From Phytophthora quininea (taxonomy: Eukaryota > Oomycota > Peronosporomycetes > Peronosporales > Peronosporaceae): DNA of 47,480 nt. The translations under genes and the position numbers were made by a program. A model generated the notes under the pieces. It saw only the letters and a program-made list of their open reading frames with translations. It was not told the DNA's origin and searched no databases. The stretch lies in NCBI GenBank assembly GCA_011947345.1, contig JAAVTG010000982.1, positions 1 through 47,480 of the forward strand. The letters run 5' to 3'. This document shows, piece after piece, positions 36,199 to 46,282 of this stretch (position 1 is the stretch's first letter; every line of letters begins with the position of its first letter).

Positions 36199-38224
36199 AT
36201 GACAGAGACGAGCGTCGGCACCCCGCGAGGCCTCTCCATCGCGTCGGCGTTCTTTGCCGGGACTCCACGTTCGCGGGGCAGCGTCAACAGCTCAACCAAC
36301 TTCTCGGAAGCAGCAGAAAGTGAGGGTGAATCCCACGAGCCGGTCGAGATGTCCGTCAAGGAGCGGGAACGACTCACGACGTCGGCCAAGCGCATGACCG
36401 AGAGCCTCCTAGAAGCCACCGACCTGCTGGGGGCATCCTGTGGACGCTGGTGCACGAGAAGCACGGCATCTCGCTCTTCCGCGCTGATGCCACCACCGCC
36501 GGCGCCAACGTGCCGTGCAACGTGCACGCCGTGTGCAAGTTCGCGTGCGATATCGAGGACGTGGCGGCGTCGCTCATCACGCCGACCACCGCGTCCTACA
36601 AGTGCATGATGAACATGCTGTCGTCCGACTTCTTGGACGGCGCCGTTGTGCAGAATATCGTGGAGCCTAACGACAGCAACCCGTACCGCTACGTGGCGTT
36701 GAAGTGGGCGGCATTCAAGAGCTCGGGACCGTTCGCCAAGGACCGCGACATGCTCATGCTCGAGTACGTCGACATGATCGAAGACGCCCAGGGCCAGATG
36801 ATCGCCTTCCGCATCATGGAGTCGGTTGACACCCCTCCTGAATTCCCGCAGTACGCCGAATCGCCCAAGTACGCCCGAGACCTCGTGCCGCTCATGGGTT
36901 TCATGTATCACTCGACCAAGCGAGCTGGTGAACTGCGAATGACCTACACATGCAATTTCGACAAGAACGGCGATCTACCGGCGTGGGCCGCCAACTCGGC
37001 CATCCAGTCGCACGTGGAAAAGTGCATCAACGGCATCCTTAAGTACACCGAGAACTTCCGTGTGGGACGCGAAGAGATCTTGCTACCCCAGCAGGTGATC
37101 CCGATGAGCGAGCAAGACCATTGCGTCATCTGCACCAAGAAATTCTGCATGCGTCGTCGCCGCTACAATTGCCTCAAGTGCGGCGAGGTATGTTGCAGTT
37201 CGTGCAGCTCGGTCCGCAACGCCCACGTGCCCGGTATTGGTGAGCGTCAGATCCGAGTCTGCACGGGCTGTGTGATTGAGGCACGTCGGAGATCGCGTAA
37301 CGCAGCCATTGCGGGTGCTGCGGAAGCGCCAAGCACACCGACATCGAACGCTACGAGCTCGAACCAGTTCTTCGCAGATACCAATGCGGGCGAGAGCACT
37401 TTGACACTCGGTCGTACGCAAAGCTCTTCTTCTGTCAACAGTCAAGAGGCTCAGCAGGCTACTCCAACGCAAAAGCGTCGGTCATACGACAATCTGCTTG
37501 ACCCCGTGCGCTCTCGGCTGATCGAGTACAAGACGTTTTCGTCGGAAGAAGGTCACAGCACGACAGGATCCAACATCGGGGTGTCCAAGGCCAGCTTCCC
37601 GAGTCGATCATTCAGTGACGGTCTCGTCATGCGTAATAAGGCATTGTTTGCGGCCAAGCGCCGTGGAAGCCCAGCAGACTTGGCCGTCTCGATCGAGGCC
37701 TTCCGCTTGCACCAAATGCGCATGGGCAACGCCGAGCGCCAGCCCGAGGACGGAGAAGATGGCTCCGAGGATGCTACCGACGACGAGTCCTCGGCGTCGT
37801 CCACATCCCCACATATTCGGTGACGGCGGAAGAACACATTTCGACACTCGCCACACTGAGTCCGCGCGCAGGAGATCACCATGCGGGGCGGTCGCGGATC
37901 ACCATCGAGTGCGACAACAACCAAGACGCGGACGGCAGCGAAGAGTTCAACGTGGCCATGGAGCGCGCCAGGAACATCATCATGGCCGCCAACTACGCCA
38001 ACAGCTTGGCCCAGCAAGCGCGAAAGCTGTCACACCATCGTGTCGTGGCACTTCAGCAGGAACACGAGTATATGGCCCCGATGCTCCGCAATGGAGGCAA
38101 CGACAACAACAGCAGCAGCGCCGACAATAATGTCCCCGTTGTCCGTCGCCGACCTCGTCACCACCGTCACGACAGCGGCTCTGAGTCGCCTCGAGGTGCT
38201 GGAACAGTGCTCTACTCGGAGTAA
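36199..38224 (+). CDS. START domain plus FYVE-type zinc finger protein
   Basis: This is probably a membrane-associated lipid-binding protein; START domains bind lipids in a hydrophobic pocket, and FYVE fingers bind phosphatidylinositol 3-phosphate on endosomes. After a Ser-rich N-terminus (MTETSVGTPRGLSIASAFF), the START-like domain covers about residues 70-290 (HEKHGISLFRADATT, then FAKDRDMLMLEYVDMIED). The zinc finger (about 305-360) has four Cys pairs: CVIC, CLKC, CSSC and CTGC. The basic patch reads RRRRYNCLKCG and lacks the double His of the canonical motif, so lipid specificity is uncertain. Two frame breaks need one added base each: the G run at 36429-36433 (giving LLGGILWTLVHEKHG) and near 37815 (leading into VTAEEHISTLATLSP). 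The corrected length is about 675 residues. START-FYVE proteins are a large family in oomycetes. Confidence 0.85.
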
Positions 38225-38869
38225 ATCTGCGTCGGCGAAGACAGAGACAACAGAGTTTGGCCGGTCGTGAACGAATAGGTGGCGAAAGTAGTGTAGAAAA
38301 GTATGCGCGGTCATCGAGGAGTGTCAAGTATGAGTCTGTATATGGGAGAAACATGTACACGCAGGACTGCGGACCAGTGCGCTTTGCTGTATGTAACGTA
38401 GAGCAGAATGGCCGCTTCAACATGGGAATTATACAACTTGCATTGTACTGCTTGGTAGCGTGCAAATCGCGTGACACCAAGCAGAAACCTGATTGAAGTC
38501 CAAGCACCAATCGCTGGACAACGGCGCGCATTACATCCACCAACGATGAGTGCGCAAAGGAGCTGCTTTGTCGTCACGCTCTCTGTGTGTTCGACGCAGC
38601 AAGGGATAGAGATGGCAAATGCGGTCGCGGTCGCGCGTTTACATATTATTGCCGCGTTTTAATAGCTCGCAAAGCATACGAGACCGTGTCCTAGAGCTAA
38701 GCCGCTGCTAGACGGCACTAGCAGCGCGTACGAGTCCAAGCTTGCAGGCAGCCGAAACACGAGAGCAGACAGCAGGCGACGCAGCGCAGCTTCTATCGCT
38801 TTGATCGAGGCGCTTCGTACGAGTGCTTCACGCCAACTCTTCGCCTGGTCGCTCTCCGGTATTCGCCAC
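38225..38869. other. Convergent intergenic region
   Basis: Lies between the 3' ends of the START-FYVE gene (plus) and the PDH E1 alpha gene (minus). I see no gene, repeat or RNA in it; it presumably holds the two 3' untranslated regions. Confidence 0.5.
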
Positions 38870-40152
38870 TTACTGCTGGGGCTTGCCGTTGTACAGGCTC
38901 TTGGCGTAGTCCGGGAAGCGGATGAACGGCGGGTACACGTTGTTGCCCTTGCCGTCCGAGTACACATCCACGAAGGCGGTGCTCTCGTCAGCACGGCCCG
39001 ACGCCTTGGCCTCCTTGGTGGCCTTGACGACGTCGGCGCGCACCTTCTTCTCCAGGTCCTTGATCTCGTCGGCCGTGGCCAGCTCCGTCTCGATCATGCG
39101 CTTCTTCACCAGCTCAATGGGGTCGCGCGAGGCACGCATCTGCGAGATCTCGTCACGGTTACGGTACGTCACGCCGGGGTCCGACATGGAGTGGCCGTGG
39201 TAGCGGTACGTGTTCATCTCCACGAAGATCGGGCCGTTGCCCTCGCCACACCACTGCTTAAGGAACTTGGTGCACTCCCGCACGGCGAGCACGTCGTTGC
39301 CGTCGCACTTGATGCCGGGGATCTTGTTGCCCATCGTGTAGTACTCGTCGTTATACGACGAGCGCTTCGTAGATGTTCCCATGCCGTAGTGGTTGTTCTC
39401 GATGCAGAAGATCACCGGCAGCTTCCACAGAGCAGCGATGTTGGCGGCCTCGTACACCTGGCCCTGGTTGGAGGCACCGTCGCCGAACATGGTGATGGAG
39501 CAGGGCATGAGGCCCTCGCCGTTGTGGTTGTATTTGGCGGCGAAGCCCAGGCCGGCACCCACGGGCACCTGCGCACCGACGATACCCTGACCGCCGTAGA
39601 AATTCTCCTTCTTGTTGTAAAGTGCATGGAGCCGCCCTTGGCGCCCGTGGCGCCGCACGACATGCCGAAGAGCTCGCCGAGCACGTCCTTGACCTGCGCG
39701 CCGCGGGCCAGCATGATGCAGTGATTACGGTACGAGGTGATCCAGGCGTCCTTGCGGTCCAGCGCCGCCTCCACGCCCGTGGCCACGGCCTCCTGGCCGT
39801 CGTACAGGTGGCAGAAGCCGCGGATGTTGCGGGCCTTGTACTCGTTGTCGTTGGTGATCTCCATGCGGCGCATGGTGTACATAAGCTTGTAGTAGCTCAG
39901 CATCTCCTCGCGGTTCGTGGTGGCCGTCGTGGCGGGGCCCTCGTCGAGGCCTGCAGTGGGGAAACATAGCAAAGAATTAGATATCCCCCTTTCCTAATTA
40001 AAATCTGGAGACTGGGTTGTTGACGTACGGTGCAGCTCGAAGGGCGTGGTGATGTCGAAGGTGACCTCCTTGCCGGCGGCGGCACTGAAGGCGCGCGAGG
40101 CGGGCGCAGCCGAGCGGGCCATGGCGGCGGTGGAGCGGCGGAGCATCATCAT
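38870..40152 (-). CDS. PDHA1: Pyruvate dehydrogenase E1 component subunit alpha, mitochondrial
   Basis: Thiamine-diphosphate-dependent decarboxylation of pyruvate in the mitochondrial pyruvate dehydrogenase complex, together with the E1 beta subunit. Exon 1 (40152-40029) encodes a basic, Ser/Ala-rich presequence (MMMLRRSTAAMARSAAPASR). A 78-bp intron (39951-40028, GTACGT..CTGCAG) follows, then exon 2. The thiamine-diphosphate motif is GDGASNQGQVYEAANIAALW ending in ENNHYGMGT. The regulatory loop YRYHGHSMSDPGVTYRNRDE carries the Ser residues phosphorylated by PDH kinase in animals. One frame break at the A run 39619-39621 needs one added base to give GGSMHFYNKKENFYGG. The corrected product is about 401 residues, normal for the family. 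The start codon sits three bases from the edge of the tRNA-bearing tandem array, which holds the promoter. Confidence 0.95.
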
Positions 40153-40154
40153 GG

Positions 40155-40352
40155 CGGTCGAGTCGGTGAAGCATCGGTCTCGAGCATGAAGGGAATGTTG
40201 CGTGCGAGCGAGAAAGACTCGGGGCGAGAGAGCGGTGGTTGGTGGCGCCGTGTGAGCGGAGGAAGGTGGTGTAGGAGGTGTGTGCGTGCGTTTGTTGGAA
40301 GGGTGTCTTTTTGCTATTTTTGTGTGTCAGAGGGTTGTGGTTAAGTTGTGAT
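40155..40352. promoter_or_regulatory. Shared 5' flank of PDH E1 alpha (minus) and tRNA-Leu copy 1 (plus)
   Basis: The two genes diverge from a ~200-bp spacer, so the PDH E1 alpha promoter and 5' untranslated region must lie here or run through the tRNA. Near-identical copies of the spacer precede every other tRNA in the array, where no PDH reading frame follows. No TATA box or other defined element could be assigned. Confidence 0.5.
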
Positions 40353-40431
40353 GGTCAATTGGCCGAGGGTCTAAGGCGCCAGTTTAAGGCACTGGTCCGA
40401 AAGGGCGTGGGTTCGAATCCCACATTGGCCA
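40353..40431 (+). tRNA. tRNA-Leu (AAG), array copy 1
   Basis: Acceptor stem GGTCAAT/ATTGGCC, anticodon stem CCAGT/ACTGG with loop TTAAGGC (anticodon AAG), a long variable region typical of tRNA-Leu, and T arm GTGGGTTCGAATCCCAC, then discriminator A. CCA is not encoded, as usual in eukaryotes. The D loop reads GAGGGTCTAA, one base shorter than copies 2-4. That base may be a sequencing loss. Confidence 0.85.
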
Positions 40432-41105
40432 ACCTCTTTGCTCCATTCAGCTGCTGTGCCTCCCAGCGCATTCACGCATTCACGCATTCACGCATTCACG
40501 CACTTCCAGCGGCCCTCACACACGTCCACGGGCTTGTAGAGCCGATCACAGACCCTCCAGTCACGAAACTCGGCCCTCTGCACATTTCCACGAACGATCA
40601 ACCTTTGTCATTTTGCGACAACTTTTGTCTCGCATTGCTACATAGCAACGCGCACGGCCGCCAGCTCCGGCTGTGCGTCAGTAGTCTTGTGAGCATGTCG
40701 ACAATAGGGATTTCGTGTGCGTAGTTCGGCAAACAACAGGCCGACGTCTGGACTCGATGTCCCGCCCTGGCAGGTTCCGGAACGGCCGACGTCCGAGAGA
40801 AGTACAAGTCCAATACGATCGAATTCGAGTCGTGGGGTGTTCGCAGACGACGGGCAGGTGTCCTGATGTGTTCCAGATACCCGCGCTGAGCTGGGAACGA
40901 AACGCGGTGACGGTCGAGTCGGTGAAGCATCGGTCTCGAGCATGAAGGGAATGTTGCGTGCGAGCGAGAAGAGACTCGGGGCGAGAGAGCGGTGGTTGGT
41001 GGCGTGTGAGCGGAGGAAGGTGGTGTAGGAGGTGTGTGCGTGCGTTTGTTGGAAGGGTGTCTTTTGCTATTTTTGTGTGTCAGAGGGTTGTGGTTAAGTT
41101 GTGAT

Positions 41106-41185
41106 GGTCAATTGGCCGAGCGGTCTAAGGCGCCAGTTTAAGGCACTGGTCCGAAAGGGCGTGGGTTCGAATCCCACATTGGCCA
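41106..41185 (+). tRNA. tRNA-Leu (AAG), array copy 2
   Basis: Full 80-nt form: D arm GCC-GAGCGGTCTAA-GGC, anticodon AAG in loop TTAAGGC, variable arm, intact T arm GTGGGTTCGAATCCCAC and discriminator A. All stems pair, with one G-U in the acceptor. Internal A and B boxes are intact. Confidence 0.95.
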
Positions 41186-41864
41186 ACCTCTTTGCTCCAT
41201 TCAGCTGCTGTGCCTCCCAGCGCATTCACGCATTCACGCATTCACGCATTCACGCACTTCCAGCGGCCCTCACACACGTCCACGGGCTTGTAGAGCCGAT
41301 CACAGACCCTCCAGTCACGAAACTCGGCCCTCTGCACATTTCCACGAACGATCAACCTTTGTCATTTTGCGACAACTTTTGTCTCGCATTGCTACATAGC
41401 AACGCGCACGGCCGCCAGCTCCGGCTGTGCGTCAGTAGTCTTGTGAGCATGTCGACAATAGGGATTTCGTGTGCGTAGTTCGGCAAACAACAGGCCGACG
41501 TCTGGACTCGATGTCCCGCCCTGGCAGGTTCCGGAACGGCCGACGTCCGAGAGAAGTACAAGTCCAATACGATCGAATTCGAGTCGTGGGTGTTCGCAGA
41601 CGACGGGCAGGTGTCCTGATGTGTTCCAGATACCCGCGCTGAGCTGGGGGAACGAAACGCGGTGACGGTCGAGTCGGTGAAGCATCGGTCTCGAGCATGA
41701 AGGGAATGTTGCGTGCGAGCGAGAAGAGACTCGGGGCGAGAGAGCGGTGGTTGGTGGCGCCGTGTGAGCGGAGGAAGGTGGTGTAGGAGGTGTGTGCGTG
41801 CGTTTGTTGGAAGGGTGTCTTTTTGCTATTTTTGTGTGTCAGAGGGTTGTGGTTAAGTTGTGAT

Positions 41865-41944
41865 GGTCAATTGGCCGAGCGGTCTAAGGCGCCAGTTTAA
41901 GGCACTGGTCCGAAAGGGCGTGGGTTCGAATCCCACATTGGCCA
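41865..41944 (+). tRNA. tRNA-Leu (AAG), array copy 3
   Basis: Identical in sequence to copy 2, with all stems intact and the anticodon AAG. Only the flanking 8-mer run differs from the neighbouring units. Confidence 0.95.
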
Positions 41945-42611
41945 ACCTCTTTGCTCCATTCAGCTGCTGTGCCTCCCAGCGCATTCACGCATTCACGCAC
42001 GCATTCACGCACTTCCAGCGGCCCTCACACACGTCCACGGGCTTGTAGAGCCGATCACAGACCCTCCAGTCACGAAACTCGGCCCTCTGCACATTTCCAC
42101 GAACGATCAACCTTTGTCATTTTGCGACAACTTTTGTCTCGCATTGCTACATAGCAAACGCGCACGGCCGCCAGCTCCGGCTGTGCGTCAGTAGTCTTGT
42201 GAGCATGTCGACAATAGGGGATTTCGTGTGCGTAGTTCGGCAAACAACAGGCCGACGTCTGGACTCGATGTCCCGCCCTGGCAGGTTCCGGAACGGCCGA
42301 CGTCCGAGAGAAGTACAAGTCCAATACGATCGAATTCGAGTCGTGGGGTGTTCGCAGACGACGGGCAGGTGTCCTGATGTGTTCCAGATACCCGCGCTGC
42401 TGGGGGAACGAAACGCGGTGACGGTCGAGTCGGTGAAGCATCGAGCATGAAGGGAATGTTGCGTGCGAGCGAGAAGAGACTCGGGGGCGAGAGCGGTGGT
42501 TGGTGGCGCCGTGTGAGCGGAGGAAGGTGGTGTAGGAGGTGTGTGCGTGCGTTTGTTGGAAGGGTGTCTTTGCTATTTTTGTGTGTCAGAGGGTTGTGGT
42601 TAAGTTGTGAT

Positions 42612-42690
42612 GGTCAATTGGCCGAGCGGTCTAAGGCGCCAGTTTAAGGCACTGGTCCGAAAGGGCGTGGGTTCGAATCCACATTGGCCA
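42612..42690 (+). tRNA. tRNA-Leu (AAG), array copy 4 (T-arm base missing)
   Basis: Same as copy 2 except that the T stem reads GTGGGTTCGAATCCAC: one C of the CCC run is absent, so the fifth T-stem pair is lost or shifted. This is either a damaged copy or a homopolymer error, the latter being common in this window. Confidence 0.85.
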
Positions 42691-43358
42691 ACCTCTTTGC
42701 TCCATTCAGCTGCTGTGCCTCCCAGCGCATTCACGCATTCACGCATTCACGCATTCACGCACTTCCAGCGGCCCTCACACACGTCCACGGGCTTGTAGAG
42801 CCGATCACAGACCCTCCAGTCACGAAACTCGGCCTCTGCACATTTCCACGAACGATCAACCTTTGTCATTTTGCGACAACTTTTGTCTCGCATTGCTACA
42901 TAGCAACGCGCACGGCCGCCAGCTCCGGCTGTGCGTCAGTAGTCTTGTGAGCATGTCGACAATAGGGGATTTCGTGTGCGTAGTTCGGCAAACAACAGGC
43001 CGACGTCTGGACTCGATGTCCCGCCCTGGCAGGTTCCGGAACGGCCGACGTCCGAGAGAAGTACAAGTCCAATACGATCGAATTCGAGTCGTGGGGTGTT
43101 CGCAGACGACGGGCAGGTGTCCTGATGTGTTCCAGATACCCGCGCTGAGCTGGGGGAACGCGGTGACGGTCGAGTCGGTGAAGCATCGGTCTCGAGCATG
43201 AAGGGAATGTTGCGTGCGAGCGAGAAGAGACTCGGGGGCGAGAGAGCGGTGGTTGGTGGCGCCGTGTGAGCGGAGGAAGGTGGGTAGGAGGTGTGTGCGT
43301 GCGTTTGTTGGAAGGGTGTCTTTGTTTGTGTGTCAGAGGGTTGTGGTTAAGTTGTGAT

Positions 43359-43437
43359 GGTCAATTGGCCGAGGGTCTAAGGCGCCAGTTTAAGGCACTG
43401 GTCCGAAAGGGCGTGGGTTCGAATCCCACATTGGCCA
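43359..43437 (+). tRNA. tRNA-Leu (AAG), array copy 5
   Basis: Same as copy 1, including the D loop that is one base short (GAGGGTCTAA). The T arm and anticodon arm are intact. It lies in the truncated last unit of the array. Confidence 0.85.
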
Positions 43438-43548
43438 ACCTCTTTGCTCCATTCAGCTGCTGTGCCTCCCAGCGCATTCACGCATTCACGCACTTCCAGC
43501 GGCCCTCACACACGCGAACAAGTTATCGTCATGTAGGTGGTTTACTGA

Positions 43549-43878
43549 ATGAAGATGATGCTGACTGTTTTGGACCACTTTGAAGGGAAGCAATCGGGTT
43601 TTTATGAGGCGTGGTCGACCAACTATCCGGCAATCGCCAAACGGATGCTCATATATTTCAGTCTGCTGAACGTGCTGGCCAAAGTCTTCCAGCGGCGTTT
43701 GTTAGACGCCCCTTCCGTTGCTTTTTTGTTCTTTCTGCACTTCTTTCTTGCCGAGTTGGCAGCGACGACTTGGGTGGAGGACGTAGATGGTCGAGTCGCC
43801 ACCGCCGTCTTCCCCAACGAGGTATCAATAAGCTACAGTTGGTCGACTAGATCACCACCGACATCGCATAGCAGATGA
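43549..43878 (+). CDS. Uncharacterised ORF, 109 residues
   Basis: Starts just after the tRNA array. The middle contains a hydrophobic stretch (APSVAFLFFLHFFLAELAAT) that could be one membrane helix, preceded by LIYFSLLNVLAKVFQ. No family is recognised. It may be a real small gene, an exon or a remnant; nothing nearby clarifies its role. Confidence 0.3.
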   Translation: MKMMLTVLDHFEGKQSGFYEAWSTNYPAIAKRMLIYFSLLNVLAKVFQRRLLDAPSVAFLFFLHFFLAELAATTWVEDVDGRVATAVFPNEVSISYSWSTRSPPTSHSR

Positions 43879-45571
43879 ACAGACGATTCAAGTTGATCTT
43901 ATATCAATGGCAATTTTGGTGCATTACATCTGTGATCTTGCGTCGCCAGATTGCTGTCGTCTGCAGCGGTTCGAAAAACATCGGAAGTATCGATGTGAGT
44001 GAGTGTCCAAGGGCTTGTGTTCCCAAACAGTTTCAATCATCACAATAGAGGAATATGTGCCGCCGTATACGGTACCTGGTACCTGGGCCGATTCATGTTG
44101 AGAACGCTATACTGATGCTGGTCGTAAACGCAAGTGATCCCGACGCGACAGAGAAGGGCGTTCAACTACTCAGGTGAGCAGACACTACGGCAATTTGGAG
44201 AGGCTATGGAAGATCTACAAGCGCAGTGGTTCGAAGGCAACAGCTTCGGTTGTGGTTGCAAAAGGGCCGCTCGAATGTTACGAAGTTCGTGAGGGCACCT
44301 CGATCACGCTGACAATAACGAAGTGTCAGGTGAAAATGCAAAGAACTGCTACGTGTCTATGGACACTGTGGCAAACCTACCAGTTTTGGGTTACAGAATG
44401 TGGATGACACACGAAGCTGCAATCTTGAATATTATCTCAAAGTTTCGGGAGGCTTTTAAGGTGATCATCAACTCTCACATAGGAGTCGCGTATGTGGTGA
44501 ATTTGGAGAAGATTGGGTCACTACAGGGACAATCCGAGAGCGCGCATTGATGCTTTGCCCGAAGCGGAGCAACCTGATTCGTCCCATCACTTGATCATGA
44601 CCGGTGGCCGGCTAAACTGAGGATATAAAAACTCGACGCGGTGCGTTGAAGTACTTCTCATTGTTTGGGACATTTTCAAGAAATATAACGATTCAAAAGC
44701 ACTTGTGATTAACACTAAACACCCCACCAATGCCGACCGTCACGGCGAGGGAAAGTCGAAAGAGCTCTTTATCGTAGACTGGGTGAAAGAGCCGTTGGTG
44801 CATTCATGTCAGTACACACAGTCTATCCATTCGACATGTCGGCTACTGCGACGAGAATCCAAGACCTGCTCGACTGGTGCTGAAACTGCAGGAATGAATT
44901 AGACTAGTTTGAACACAGCAGTGCCAACAAATTCAAGCTGGCAGTGGGGACAACGGGAGTGGTAACGACAGCGACCCCCCCGGTGACGACGCAAATGATG
45001 TAGTCGGAGAAAACAACGAAAACATGAGCGAGCATCCCAGTAATGACGGTGGCGATATGTGTGTGTGAGGGGGGTAGCGACGATTGCAATGATGGGGACA
45101 GCGGGGCGGTGGAATTGCCGAAAATAGGAGAGCCGACGATGAGAGTCGCCGTGGCGATACTGCGGCAAATACTACACGGCCAACATAACTGCGCGAGACC
45201 TACAGAATCTGCAAATTCCCTGGCTGCCGAGAGTGGCCTAAGCTTTGATGGGTTAGATAGTTTGACTTGAGTTTTCCGGCTGAGGTCGCACATTATTACG
45301 CATTAGGTGCCTTGTCAGTAGAAGACCCGCAAGATGTCACCTGTCTGTTGCGCGGCAGCCGGAGTGGAGCCCGCCCTTCGCAACCAGAGCTGTGGTGTGG
45401 AAGGCAGTTCACAGAGGGCGCTGTCTTTGAACATGCATGGCTTCCTGCTCCTATATTGGCTCAAGCTTTTCTGAGTGCCTCTCTCTAGACAAATTCGCTT
45501 GAATGAGGCTTAAATTACAGCTCGGTCAGAGGATGGTTGTGCAAGGCAGCATCGCAAACGTCTACTTCAAT
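43879..45571. other. Gene-poor stretch with fragmentary ORFs
   Basis: Short plus-strand open stretches occur at about 44056-44170, 44174-44407, 44323-44550 and 44705-44902. The 44323-44550 frame looks protein-like (FREAFKVIINSHIGVAYVV). Together they could be one gene broken by introns or indels, or a decayed element. No homology is recognised. From 44900 to 45570 there is only low-support ORF sequence on either strand. Confidence 0.3.
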
Positions 45572-45961
45572 TTATCTGTTGGTGTGTATGCTCGCAGTCA
45601 ACGACAGGTGTCCTGTGCAGCGATGATGCATGCGCAGGTGCGTGTCGCATGCACCGGACTCACGCGTTGATGTTTCGAAGAAAACTGGTAGCTGGGAGTT
45701 AGTGATGCTGTTTAACATCAATCTGTTGATACATGAGCCCGACGGAACCTGCTGCATCGCATAGACATTCTCAGCCTTCTGTCGATCTCGCAGCGCACGT
45801 CGCCGCTGTCGGTCTTTTAGGACCCTGACAGCTTTAACGAAGGAAAGATTATCCACCTTGCTCTCTAACGACAACGGTAGCTCGAGTTCCTCGCATGAAG
45901 TTTGCAGGAATTCGTCGACGGACGCTAAGAAAGCCGCGTCGTCGCTTTCCATTTTGTTCAA
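45572..45961 (-). CDS. Hypothetical small protein, 129 residues
   Basis: The start MNKMESDDAAFLASVDEFLQ is acidic and followed by a strongly basic, helical stretch (LKDRQRRRALRDRQKAENVY) resembling the basic region of bZIP-like proteins. Oomycetes have many bZIP-like and START-like proteins with this sort of N-terminus, so it may be a truncated relative or a first exon. The C-terminal half is unremarkable. Function unknown. Confidence 0.35.
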   Translation of the reverse strand: MNKMESDDAAFLASVDEFLQTSCEELELPLSLESKVDNLSFVKAVRVLKDRQRRRALRDRQKAENVYAMQQVPSGSCINRLMLNSITNSQLPVFFETSTRESGACDTHLRMHHRCTGHLSLTASIHTNR

Positions 45962-46282
45962 ATCTGCTGGTCGACATCTCGGAGTTTGACTCAGAGCTGT
46001 GTAGATTGCGCTAAAACAGATCGCAGTGCTTCATTTCGTAAGCATGACTGGCTGAGTCTCACCATGTGGCACTCATAGCGCTTCTTCAGGAAAAGTTGAC
46101 GACGTTCTGGCCGTACCATACCCTCAGCTGGGAGGCTGTGTTTACGACGTTCGTTGCCTCTCGTCGGTGCGGCGGATGCATTGGGCCGCCTTCGTTAACG
46201 ATCGCCAGCTTCATCCAACTCACTTTTCAATTTGCGGCTCAAGACTCCAAGACTTGCTCACGTTGCAGCTTCACGGGTCCCG

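Larger units (their letters stand above)
40155..43514. repeat. Tandem array of ~750-bp units, each with PDH E1 alpha 5' flank and tRNA-Leu(AAG)
   Basis: Units start at the shared sequence CGGTCGAGTCGGTGAAGCAT: 40155, 40911, 41666, 42422 and 43167, the last unit ending early at 43514. Each holds about 190 bp that in unit 1 is the immediate 5' flank of the PDH E1 alpha gene, then the tRNA on the plus strand, then about 475 bp of tail with a variable run of the 8-mer ACGCATTC. Units differ mainly by single-base indels and by the 8-mer count. Short ORFs repeated in every unit are by-products of the tRNA and flank sequence. Confidence 0.9.

Noticed and set aside
38801..39724. Plus-strand 307-codon ORF over the PDH E1 alpha gene
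   Set aside because: Antisense of a well-conserved, GC-rich gene; the minus strand carries all family motifs.
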